From Hippasteria phrygiana (lineage: Eukaryota; Echinodermata; Asteroidea; Valvatida; Goniasteridae), in NCBI GenBank assembly GCA_037893225.1, contig JAZGUH010000117.1:3968001-4032000 (forward strand): a stretch of 64,000 bases of DNA. The letters are read 5' to 3'. The translations under genes were made by a program, and so were the position numbers. Under the pieces are notes generated by a model that did no database searches, was not told the DNA's origin, and was given only the letters and a program-made list of their open reading frames with translations. This document shows positions 12,701 through 24,700 of this stretch, in pieces (within the stretch, counting starts at the first letter, position 1; the number at the start of each line of letters is the position of its first letter).

Positions 12701-15700
12701 GGGCCTGGTTGAAATTCCAGTCAAAACAAAAGTCAGATTTGACAACTGTGAGAATCGCACTGCACACACTGACTCACACTGCACAAATTACATGTATGCA
12801 GAAAGGATACATGTGCACACACAAGCCAAATGGAAACATTTTCAAATGCGTCACATAAGGAAACACTGTACACATTAGGTTGTCAATGGACCACAGATTG
12901 TTATGCCAGAAATGCTCACCGTCAGTCAGCATTACATTGAGATTTTTTTTTTTTTTTTTTATTCCAACAATATATTTAAACAAAAGAAAAAACTGCAAGA
13001 CTACATAAAGAGAATATATCTATTTCCCCCCTCGTTATTTCCCTAAGCCAAATATTTGAAGGATGAAACATAATGGCTGGCAGCTGACTCAATTTATAAC
13101 CACATTTTCCCCCCTGTGAAGTTGGTTCAATAACATGGATGCAACATCTGGCAATTGGGCACCAGTCTGGTCCATGTATGTGATCTACTCAATTTGTCAC
13201 AATTTGTGCAGTGTTTTTCCATGAAACTCATAAACTGGACAGTTGGAGACTGTGACGAATATTACGCAAATTTGAATAAAAATTAATTAAACTGCTGCGA
13301 ACTGCCGACTGACTGGATTGACCTGAAATAGACTTGTAAATCAAAATTAGCTGGCCTTAAGTTTCAAACTTAACCCATTGAGTATGGTTATTTACAGAGA
13401 GGCACCCGGGTGTCGGGTCGGCTTTGCAGCCAAGCGAAACAGACACAATGCGCTTGTGCAGCTAAGCGTAACATACACAATAATCCAACAATGGATTGAA
13501 ACTGCACAAAATGGCATGTCATCTGGCCTGGTGGCAATTTTTTTTTTTCCAGCTATAGCCGTCATCCGGCTTTAAAGGGTTAAGCAAGTTCTTTCTCAAA
13601 GTCGAATGATCAATTTAGTCTCTTTGACATGTACCAGTTAAAGAAAAACACTTTGTGGAACACAAATTGGAAAGTCCATGAGGATTCTATTTATATGTTC
13701 ATTCATGTTATTTAAATATTATTTATTCTTGTACAATTCTTGTAAAATGTAGGTTATGGCCTTTGCGTTTCCGATGGCAAGTGTGCGTACATGAGGGTTA
13801 CTTGTGCATTTAAAATCTGCACTGCAGTCTACGAATGTGTAAACGGCACAGTTGACTTACTAGCCTAAATATTCAATCACAATCTGACTGGTCATTGTAA
13901 TCCAATCAGAAGCATCAGCTCTATTTGATTTGAGAAACCTCTGGTAGTGCTCCCGTAAATGTAGCTGCACGGTTCAAGGAAGAGACAGCGAATTATAATC
14001 CGTTAATCAATGCCGACAGCTGTGCCAGTATGGAGATTAATGTCATTAAAGAGGAAGTTTGGGGATATTCATTATGTTCACATTGGCGTACGTGATAATC
14101 ATGTAAGTTGTGAGAATCAGACTATAAATGTCACCGGCTCTGCAAAAAGGGGTATTACATATGTCGCACTATGCGAAAACACAGACAGGGCAGTTCTATG
14201 TGAAGCGGGCGAAAAAATCTTCACATAAGTGATTTTTTTGTTTTGGGTTAGTTGGCTTCTGTTATATCTATATTTTCAGAATTTATTTTCAGAAACAATA
14301 AGGCCAAATAAAAAAAAAAACATGTATAGCATCCTGCCTTTTTGAAAAATAGGAAGGAGGAGGCCCTTTTTATTTTATTTTTTTTCAAAATGGCCGCTCG
14401 ACACATTTTCCAAGACGTCCGGCTGGGCTATTTTTCAAGATGGCCGCCAGCATACACAAGGTGATGCTAGAGTCTAAAAATACGACTTTTTGTTTTGGGA
14501 TTTTTGTTTTGTTTTCGAAAAAGATCAAATATTCTTCATTTTTTTTCGTGTTTTTTCATTTAAAAAAAAAAAAAAAAGCAGGCGGCTTCAAAAAAGGAAG
14601 CGGGCGGGGACGCTAAACATGGATTTTTTTTTATTTGGCCTAATATTGATGAATAAAGATGAAAAATAAATTACTTCTATCTTATTTCTTTGCACTTTTT
14701 TGTGTTTAAAGGCCTGTATCTCTAAACGCACTTATTTACGTTAAATTGTGAAAATAGGAGTATACAAATGTCAAGATATTTCGAGAACACAAAATGCCAC
14801 AGGGGTCAAACCTACATGTACACCAAATTAAAGCTTAGGATGTGACAAATTCAACTAGGTTTATAACTCATTTTTCAAATTTTTCGACAAGATAAATGTA
14901 GCCCTTTTTTGCAGAGCCGGTCACAAATAGACACAATAGTTCTTTGCTTCCACAATGGAGAGAGGGGAGAGTTGTGCAATATCAATGTATGGCAAAGAGT
15001 AATCCAATATTGTTTTTTTTAATCCAGAAAATACATATCACTCGCTGTGTGGAGGACCTGGAATGGATTATAGATTGTACATGTATACATGTACATGATT
15101 ATTTGGGGATCAGGATGTGACTGGGAGACAATAGATATATGTACAAATGTACATGTACTGTACATACTCCTTGCCACAGTAATTTTAGTTCAAATTAAAT
15201 TTAACTGACAGAATTAATTGAAAATGCACACAAATTTATTCTGAAACACTGCACTGAGTTAACCCCTTGAGCACGGTATCTTACGGGAGACGTCGGGGTG
15301 TTGCAGCGGTTCTGGCAGCCAAATCGAACCGCTACAATGTGTTTGTGCAGTCAAGCATGACATAAACAATAATCCAACAATGGATTGAAACTGCACAAAC
15401 AGCGGCCAGTGGCGTCCATCTGGCCTGGTGACACTGTCCTTTTTTTGCGCCCTATGGCGTCATCCGTACGCAAGGGGTTAATGAAACCTAACTTTGTGTG
15501 GCCATATTCAATCAGGGAGAAAATAAAAGTGTGTTTTATTTCTCCACGATTCAATGAAAGAGTTGGAAGCGGTCACAGCTTTTTTTTCAGTCTAAAAAGC
15601 ATAATAAATTCATTGGAAATTAACAAACATTTGTAGGACATTCCAACCCAAACAATTTCCCTTGCAACTTGGAAGAATGCACCGGTAATAAATGGTCTTA

Positions 15701-18700
15701 TAAAAATGCAGGCTATTTGAAAACCGCAAAATGTGAAAAAAAAATGTTCAAGATCAAGGAAACATTTTTGGTATCTATTATGAAACTTCCAGGAATACAA
15801 AGTTGCTTGTACATGTACATGTGATAGATGGTACATGTAGAATGGGACCTATTATAGGAAACAAAAGACTTTTAATTAAACACCTGCAGCTTTGCCTGTG
15901 TTTGAATTGTCTTCATAATTACATCCCCTACATGCACACATACACCAGGATGAATAACATAATGATGGTACTTTATATGTATACAGTGGCTGTGCAGTGT
16001 AATTGTTGTACTGTACATGTACATGTACATGTAGGCCTACATGTACATGTACCTATGACATGAACAAGCACACGTACAATGTGCAATCCCTGTACAAACC
16101 TCCTTTACATCTACAGTACATACAGTTTAATGTTTTCCTCTCACTCAATATAAAATTTGTTAACACGTCTCTGTCCCTGTGTACAGGTTCTGTAATATAT
16201 GTCCGAGGACAAGAGAAGAAAAAAATACAAAGGAACCTTTCAGTCCTCGCAAGTCAGTCTTTTGTTAAAATCGGTCCTCGGAAGTAAAAAATATGTGCTT
16301 AGTCTATGGGGTTGGGTTATATTAAAGGAACAATAGGATCCACAAAGCATTGTCCTCGGAAGTCATTGGGAAAGTAGGACTGTGTGTACCAGTACATGTA
16401 TGTCCTGTGTTCAGAGCTAATCCTTTCCGTCACTCATGTGCCATGTATACTCTATTCCTCCGTGTGCTGTTTATGACATTAATAATGTGATATTAGCTAC
16501 AGGGTCATTGGGGTCCAATTTGGGTGTCTCTGTTCCATCTGTTAAGATTTTGCAATTCCGGACACATTCTTAAAAACCCTAACTACCCCAAGCCTGAGGG
16601 CTGGGCGATACGGCGATAAAATCGCGATGATGCGATATTCGCCGCCCAAAAATCGAAATCGGCTACATGATTTATAAAATCGAAAAATTTAGTATCGCCG
16701 ATATCGTTTTTAAAATTGGCGATACTTTCTTTTTACCAGCAGATTCGCTAAAATTTATTTCATTTAGTTTTCATTATTTGTTTTACGTACCTGTGTTCGC
16801 GCTGTTACCTGCGAAATTACGGATTTGGTTCCGATTTTAATAATAATAGCAGCGTGGTTTGACCAGACGTACGCGTCTTCGAGCTTCTTGTGTACGTACT
16901 CAATCACACAAGATCAAAATCATTGATCACGTCGGACATTGTACATGTGCATTGTACAACGCATGCGCCGCACTTGTTTGCCTTTTCTCAAGGCGCATTT
17001 CGCTTCGCGTTGCACTTGCACGTGCATTGTACACTGGGAATTTTAAGACGGTGGCATTCAGTGCGGTTGCTTGCACTTGACCAAGGCTAGCAACAAAGCA
17101 ACGCGCACGAGCAGATGCACTTTAGGGGTTGGAGTTATTGAAGCAATTGCTCTAACCCCCCCAGGTCTTAGTAGCCTTTCCTCAAGGCGAATTTCGCTTC
17201 GCGTTGCGCGTGCACATGCATTGTACATGTACACTGGGAATAATACGGTTGAGCTTTCAGTGCGGTTGTTTGCACTTGACCAAGACTACATGGAATGCAC
17301 GCACACATGTGCGCTGTATAATGAACGGTGCCGAGAAGTTTTGTCGGGGTTTAGAAAACGATCCAAGAAACAACACATTTAGTACACAAGGTATTTGTTT
17401 TTATTCCGCCATGGTTCATCACACGTTACATGTACATGGATGTGCTATTCTATTGTTAAATTTATTGGAAATAACTGGAATTTCAAGCATGGTAATCTTG
17501 ACTAATCCGCACAATAGGACAACTTCAAGTGAACGCTGCGAAAAGCAATATCACGATATTCTTCGGTATATCGAATTCCCCAATACTCCGGTGTTTTTTA
17601 AGAGGGCGATATGATTTTCGATATGAACAAAAATCGAGATATCGAACAGCCTTTAGAACGGCTTCAAAGTCAAACAATGCCTGGCGACAATGGGGCCCGG
17701 CGATTATGTAGTTACGAACGAACTTTTGCGACATTTTAATTATGCTGAAATTTGTTGACGATTTTATCGCCATATCGGCGATATCGCGGGGAAAAAAAAT
17801 CGACTACGAAAAAAATCAATATCGTCAGCCCTAATAGATGGGAAACATTTCTTGTGGTTAAAGTACAGTAGACCAGTCAAAACTCCATTTGTTGTACGTA
17901 TGGGTTGCTCTCTGCAAAATTGGCCCCAATATGAAGCTCATAAATGTGTAACGCAATTGTTTCTTTTCCATGTAATTATTTCTGTGAAGTTGGATGAGTC
18001 ACAAAAACACAAACTAACATGATAAGAGATTACATGCTGTACCCCTGTACATGTACAAGTTGCATGTGAACATGTGAGAATTAAATCTTGGCAAGTTAAA
18101 ACTGCAGCAAAAAAAAATGCAGGCACATTTTCTAAATTAAGGCTACATCCAAACGAGCGATAATGCAATCCAATTTCCGCTCTGTCACACTTTTGAGAGA
18201 AATTATGTTAAAGCTTGCCAAAGGCTAGAGTATACTGCTTTTACAAGGAGACAGTAACCGTGGTAACACCCGATGGAGCTCTAAGGAATCAAATAGCACT
18301 TGTTGACATGAAGATGCATGTGCAACCCTGTATGTTTAAAATGAGCTCCTTTTCACAAAATTCACATCAATTACAGGTATGATGTACATGTACATGTATA
18401 CATGTAGCTGACTACAGCTGCAGCTTGGGTAATGATAACACAGCACCGGGGTTTACCAGCAGGAGAATGTGGGGACTTCTACAAATCAATTAAGTTAACA
18501 AATCTTAATTCTCAATGTCACACGGCTTTATCTGGAGCAAAATTGCTCAAACGTTTACTTTAACAAATCTCAGCAATGGGAGTTTGAGCCTCCTGAACAC
18601 TGGTGATTTCTTTTTTATTCCCAGTCACAAGCATAATTTGCTGCCAAGTTGTTCTATTTTACAGACCACCAATGTACATGTGGCTGAATTCTCATGTCAT

Positions 18701-21700
18701 CAATACCTTGCAAAATCCTCCGAAACCTCATGGTGGATTTCCGAAGGATCTGGGAGGCTAAGGGTTAAAGGAAGGTACACATACTTGAATCATGGAGGAA
18801 GTTTCTTCCTCCATGCTTGAATCATGGCGGGAATATCATTCAATACACTGTGCAGTGCATACAATGTACAGTCTGCAATTGAGAGAAACAACTGCCTCTT
18901 TAAGGCCCACATTTACTGCAGGATGACAGTCTGAATTCCCCTAAGACAGAACGGGAGCACCCATCACTTCCAATGTGTAAGATTTATGGTACAGTACCAT
19001 AGTCTACAATGACAGCAATGTGGGGAATGTCCGTCTGTTCAACACATGCCATGCATGCCTTATGTACATGTACAGTACTTTTTCCTCCAAAAGCTGAACA
19101 CAGCACAATATTGGAAGTAAAGTACACAAATTACTACGTGTGGAGTTAATCGTTAATGGGTTCGTGCACTTTTTTATAATGCACAAACTATGGAATCTTT
19201 GCCATGATTAGACCTTCCAGAAGAAAATTGCGCCCGCTTTTAGGAGTTCAAAAACTTCGAAGTTTAGAAGTTGTAATCATTTTCAACTCAAAACATTGAT
19301 CCAATTATAAGGTTTTTTCCCACTGCTGTCAGTAAAACAGACTTGGCAGACATTGCTATTAATGTTTCATCCATTAAAACCACAGACTCTGCCCAATTCC
19401 AAATGTGAATTTTTCACTGCTATTAATGTTTCATCCATTAAAACCACAGACTCTGCCCAATTCCAAATGTGAATTTTTCACTGCTATTAATGTTTCATCC
19501 ATTAAAACCACAGACTCTGCTCAATTCCAAATGGGAATTTTTTCATTGCAGTTTCATCCATTAAAACCACAGACTCTGCTCAATTCCAAATGTGAATTTT
19601 TCACTGCTATTAATGTTTCATCCATTAAAACCACAGACTCTGCTCAATTCCAAATGTGAATTTTTCACTGCTATTAATGTTTCATCCATTAAAACCACAG
19701 ACTCTGCTCAATTCCAAATGTGATTTTTTTACTGCTATTAATGTTTCATCCATTAAAACCACAGACTCTGCTCAATTCCAAATGTGAATTTTTCACTGCT
19801 ATTAATGTTTCATCCATTAAAACCACAGACTCTGCCCAATTCCAAATGTGAATTTTTCACTGCTATTAATGTTTCATCCATTAAAACCACAGACTCTGCT
19901 CAATTCCAAATGGGAATTTTTTCATTGCAGTTTCATCCATTAAAACCACAGACTCTGCTCAATTCCAAATGTGAATTTTTCACTGCTATTAATGTTTCAT
20001 CCATTAAAACCACAGACTCTGCTCAATTCCAAATGCGATTTTTTTACTGCTATTAATGTTTCATCCATTAAAACCACAGACTCTGCTCAATTCCAAATGT
20101 GAATTTTTCATTGCTATTAATGTTTCATCCATTAAAACCACAGACTCTGCTCAATTCCAAATGTGAATTTTTCACTGCTATTAATGTTTCATCCAAAAAA
20201 CCACAGACTCTGCTCAATTCCAAATGGGAATTTTTCACTGCTATTAATGTTTCATCCATTAAAACCACAGACTCTGCTCAATTCCAAATGGGAATTTTTC
20301 ACTGCTATTAATGTTTCATCCATTAAAACCACAGACTCTGCCCAATTCCAAATGGGAATTTTTCACTGCTATTAATGTTTCATCCATTAAAACCACATAC
20401 TCTGCTCAATTCCAAATGTGAATTTTTTCTTTGCAGTTTCATACATTAACCCTAACCCTGCCTGGGAAAAAAACCTAAAAATTCCGACCGACCGACCCTC
20501 TTTTCCAATTTTACCTGTCCGAGGGCAACACAACAATCTTGGTTTTTTTGGCCTGACAAAATCAACAAAGACAGTCCTGGGACACACTGTGTACATGCAC
20601 TGTATATCTCCGAGGACAAGAGAAGAAAGGAAACACAAAGAAACCTTTCAGTCCTCGAACGTAGAGTCTTTTGTTGAAATCGGTCCTCGAACGTAAGGAT
20701 ACGTGCTTAGACTATGGAGGTTGGTTATATTAAAGGAACAATAGGAAACACAAAGCATTGTCCTCGGACGTATTGGGGAAGTACGACATCGTGTGCACAT
20801 GTATGTGTACATCTGTGTACAGGTTCTGTATATATCTCAGAGGACAAGAGGAGAAAGGAAATACAAAGAAACATTTCAGTCCTCGCACGTCGTCTTTTGT
20901 TGAAATCGGTCCTCAGACGTAGAAGTACATGCTTAGTCTATGGGGTTGGGTTATATTAAAGGAACAATAAAAAGGAAACACAAAGCATTGTCCTCGCACA
21001 TATTGGGAAAGTACGACTGTGTGTCCTGGCACATGTACATCATGATTTAATATTTCTGTTTCGTATGTTTTTAGGGTACTTAACCCCTTGCGTACGGATG
21101 ACGTCATATAGCACCAAAAAAACAGTGCCACCAGGCCGGATGACGCCATTAGCCTTTTAGAGGTATGGCGGACACAATAGGAGGGCGCTATTTGATTTGG
21201 GTAAAACCTTTGTATTTATACCCAAATCAAATAGCGCCCTCCTATTGTGTCCACCATACCTCTAAAAGGCTAATTGGCCACTGTTTGTGCAGTTTCAATC
21301 CTTTGTTGGATTATTGTGTATGTCATGCTTGACTGCACAAACGCATTGTAGTGGTTCGCTTGGCTGCCAGAACCGCTGCAACACCCCGACGTCTCCCCGT
21401 AAAATACCGTGCTCAAGGGGTTAAGATATTTATGGATAAAGTAAACTGACAAATTAATGTTAAATATGTATGAAGTTTACAGCAATGAAAACATCATTAG
21501 GACTGCAAGTAGCTTACATGTAATTTCACCATTAACTCTAAGTCCTGAATGCTTCAATGTTAAGTTTTTCCACACACCCTAGGGAGTTAAAGAGGATCCT
21601 TATTAAAAATTAGGATGAATTAAATTGCTGCAAACTGCTGACTGGATTGACATGATACAGTCGACTCCCGTTATAACGAGGTCCGGCGGACTTTCACAAT

Positions 21701-24700
21701 TCTGTCGTTATAGCCGGAACCTCGCTACAACCGGAGCGCAGTTTTTCCCATTCGTTGTGCACAAGTTACATGCTACATGTATTTGTACATGTGCGCGCGT
21801 GTTGTAATCGTGTAACGCACGTCCGAACTCATGAAAAGATGAACGTATGTTGGTATGTACATGTACGTCTGTTATTATAATATTTAACTGATGGTGATGA
21901 ATAAAATATACCTTTAAGAGTACATTGTGTAATATTTGACGACCTGAATCCGGAGGAGAAGTCATCATCGCTGAGAAGAATCGCCGAGAAGAATCAGGCA
22001 AGTAGGTTACTCGCACAAATCGTGCCGAGTGACTTTTTGCTTTCGTTTTGCATTTGCTGGAATCGGGCAAGAGAGGGCGCCAATATTACTTCCGGGTTTA
22101 GTGTCTCCTTGGATGTGAAATTATAATTTGTGTTGTTGACTTTGTGGAGTAATTGGGGATTGTTTCTGGAGGGATTCTTTTAAGTTATTATAATTTCGGA
22201 TTAACCTATGTATTTTTGGTGGGGCATTTAAAGTTTCTGGGACAACCGTTTTCAGTGGGACTTTTTTTTTGACAGGGGGGAGGGGGGTTTGTTGAGGGTA
22301 TTTTTAAACTTCATATTCCCAGTTTGCCCAGATTGACCCGCAATAACAAAAGACATGGTGCATTTTTTTCTAATGCATTTTTTAATAGCCACAAGCCAAC
22401 AATAGCGAGCAATTACGCACCCGATGTTCGGGCGGCAGCACTAAAGGCTATTCCTTACAATGATAACACTTATCTCCTGAGCGCCCCCTATTGTCCGTTT
22501 ATAATAATAATAAAAAAACCATTTGGCGGCGTGGTGCCGCAGTCGTGAGCCTGGTCATGCTAAGGAAACCGCAGCGGGGGTATTAGCGACTAGACCCACT
22601 GCGCTGATTATCACCGTCCCATTGAATTTATTTAAGATCGGCGAGATGAAATAACGTTGGGTTGAAGTCCTTACAAAGGTACATTGATGGGTAAAGCTTA
22701 GGTGCGTTGCCTGAATTAGAAGACGGGAGCATGATGCCCGTATCGAGACAAAAGGTTTGTCGTTGACAAGCTGCAGTGTCCGTAGTTTTGAAAAGATGTC
22801 GTTGTAAATGGGTTGAGAACAATGGTTTTGCTCGCCTGGGGTCGGCCAAAATCGTCGTTTTAGCCGGAGTCTCGTAATGTCCGTGCCCGTAATAACCAAA
22901 TATTTCCCTATAGTAATGTACACGAATTGATCGGGACTTTGAGAATGTGCTCGTTACATCCGGGATATCGTTATGACCGAGCTTGTTATAATGGGAGTCG
23001 ACTGTACATGTACAACAAAATTAGCTGGCTTATCGTTTCAAACTTAACCCTAAAGGGCCCGTCACACTGGCCACGATAACGACGACGATAACGAAAACGG
23101 TAAGAATAAACACCCTTGATTGGTGGAATTGATGCGCGTGTAATACGCGCGCGTTCCACCTGCCAATGGAGAGCGTTTATTCGCATCGTTTTCATTATCG
23201 TCATCGTTATTGTGGCCAGTGTGACCGGCCCTTTACCCTGCTGAATCCAACAGGATCCAACAATTTGATATTCCCGTTGGACCCTGTTGGATTGAGCAGC
23301 TAACTCATAATGTTACAATCCTGTTGGATTCAGCAGACAACAGAAAAACATGCCACGGTTGGATTCTGTTAGATTTAGCGGGCAAATCATTTTTTATGAC
23401 GTGTTGGACTGCGTTGGATTGAGCAGGAAACTCACATGAATCACCGTTGGACTCTGTTGGATTTAGCAGGGTAGTCCTGGTGAACCATTAGGGGGTTATT
23501 AATTAAGCAAGTTCTTTTTCAAAGGCAAAATTAATTTTTGCCTTTGCCAGCTTATTAAAACAAATTGTGCGAAAACTTTCTGTCTGTATATGCAATGACA
23601 TGATGTAAACCAAATTAGGAAAGACAACTTTCCAAGTTTTAGTACAGTGTTAGTTAAGAACAGATCACCAAAATGTATTGAAATGGTTTGAAATGCACTT
23701 CATTCACAGATCTGACTTTCTTTTTTTCAAGCTCAGAATCGAAGGGGGCCCAATTTTGAGAAGCGGCTAAGCACACATAATTTGCTCATTACGGAAAAGT
23801 TTTGAGGAGCGAATTGCTCGCGACTGCTTCTCCGCTGATGTTTGCTAAGCATGAAATTATAAGTTTTTGCTCAAAATCATTTGACTTCTAAGCTCTACCA
23901 AGGGCCCTAGCATAGATGGTGAGTGTGTATTGTACACTGTACTACTATGAATCATTAATTATGTATGTCTGACCCATATTTCACATAGATGTAGGATACA
24001 TAGGTTATGTAAATTAATCATCAACGATCATTATTACTCATCCACTTTATTACTTTGTGGTTCATGTTTACATTTCCTGGTGTCACTTTATTTTCTTGGC
24101 TGGCCCTAAAATGAAAAACAGAGTTAATAGTTTTGGTTTCAGATCGCTGCACTAGATTTGTTCAGACCTGATGTACATATTCACACAATCATAATTTGTT
24201 AAATTAATGCTCACCTATTGTTCAGTCTGTGCAAAGACTTTGCTTGTTGGCAACAGACAGGCAGAAAAAAAACTGCTTTGTAAATAAGCTAAGCAACACA
24301 CAGCTTGGAATTCAGTACAAATGTACATCACATGAAATTTTAGCTGATAAGCTACATGTACATGTATAATTATGTACAATATATTTTTTGTTGAGGAAAA
24401 CTTTCCTGAGCTCAATACATTTGTGGGTTTTCCAGAAATCGACCTAAAGCCATTGTGAGCTAACCACACCCCTTAGACAACCCTATGGGAATTGTTTGTG
24501 GTATTTTTGTTGGTCTGCAATTCTGCATGTTCTGTGCAGTGTGTTGAATTATACATTAACTAATGTGACTGGAAACATGATGCGCTCATATGCAATTTTA
24601 CCGCCAGGTGTCAACTACTAGCCAGCAGTACTGTGCAATGCAACAAGTTATCAGCAATTAACACTGTAAATACATTGTCATTCATACTGCATACAAGTAC

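Larger units (their letters stand above)
23048..23502. mobile_element. Composite TTAA-bounded insertion in repeat R1
   Basis: It begins CCCTAAAGGGCCC after TTAA 23044-23047 and ends CCATTAGGGGGTTA before a TTAATTAA. R1 sequence resumes with GCAAGTTCTTTTTC. Inside are the palindromic MITE 23054-23233 and the TA-type element 23236-23471. Confidence 0.55.
21624..23540 (+). repeat. Repeat R1, copy c, interrupted twice
   Basis: R1 pieces at 21624-21657, 23005-23047 and 23503-23540 surround a TA-type pogo-like element and a TTAA composite. The pieces join in the right order with no loss apparent. Confidence 0.72.

Noticed and set aside
19405..20375. Repetitive frames of 70-90 codons
   Set aside because: Products of the 64-bp satellite in shifting frames.
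22555..22923. 122-codon frame in the pogo-like element as transposase
   Set aside because: No DDE/DDD or helix-turn-helix pattern; the element appears non-autonomous.
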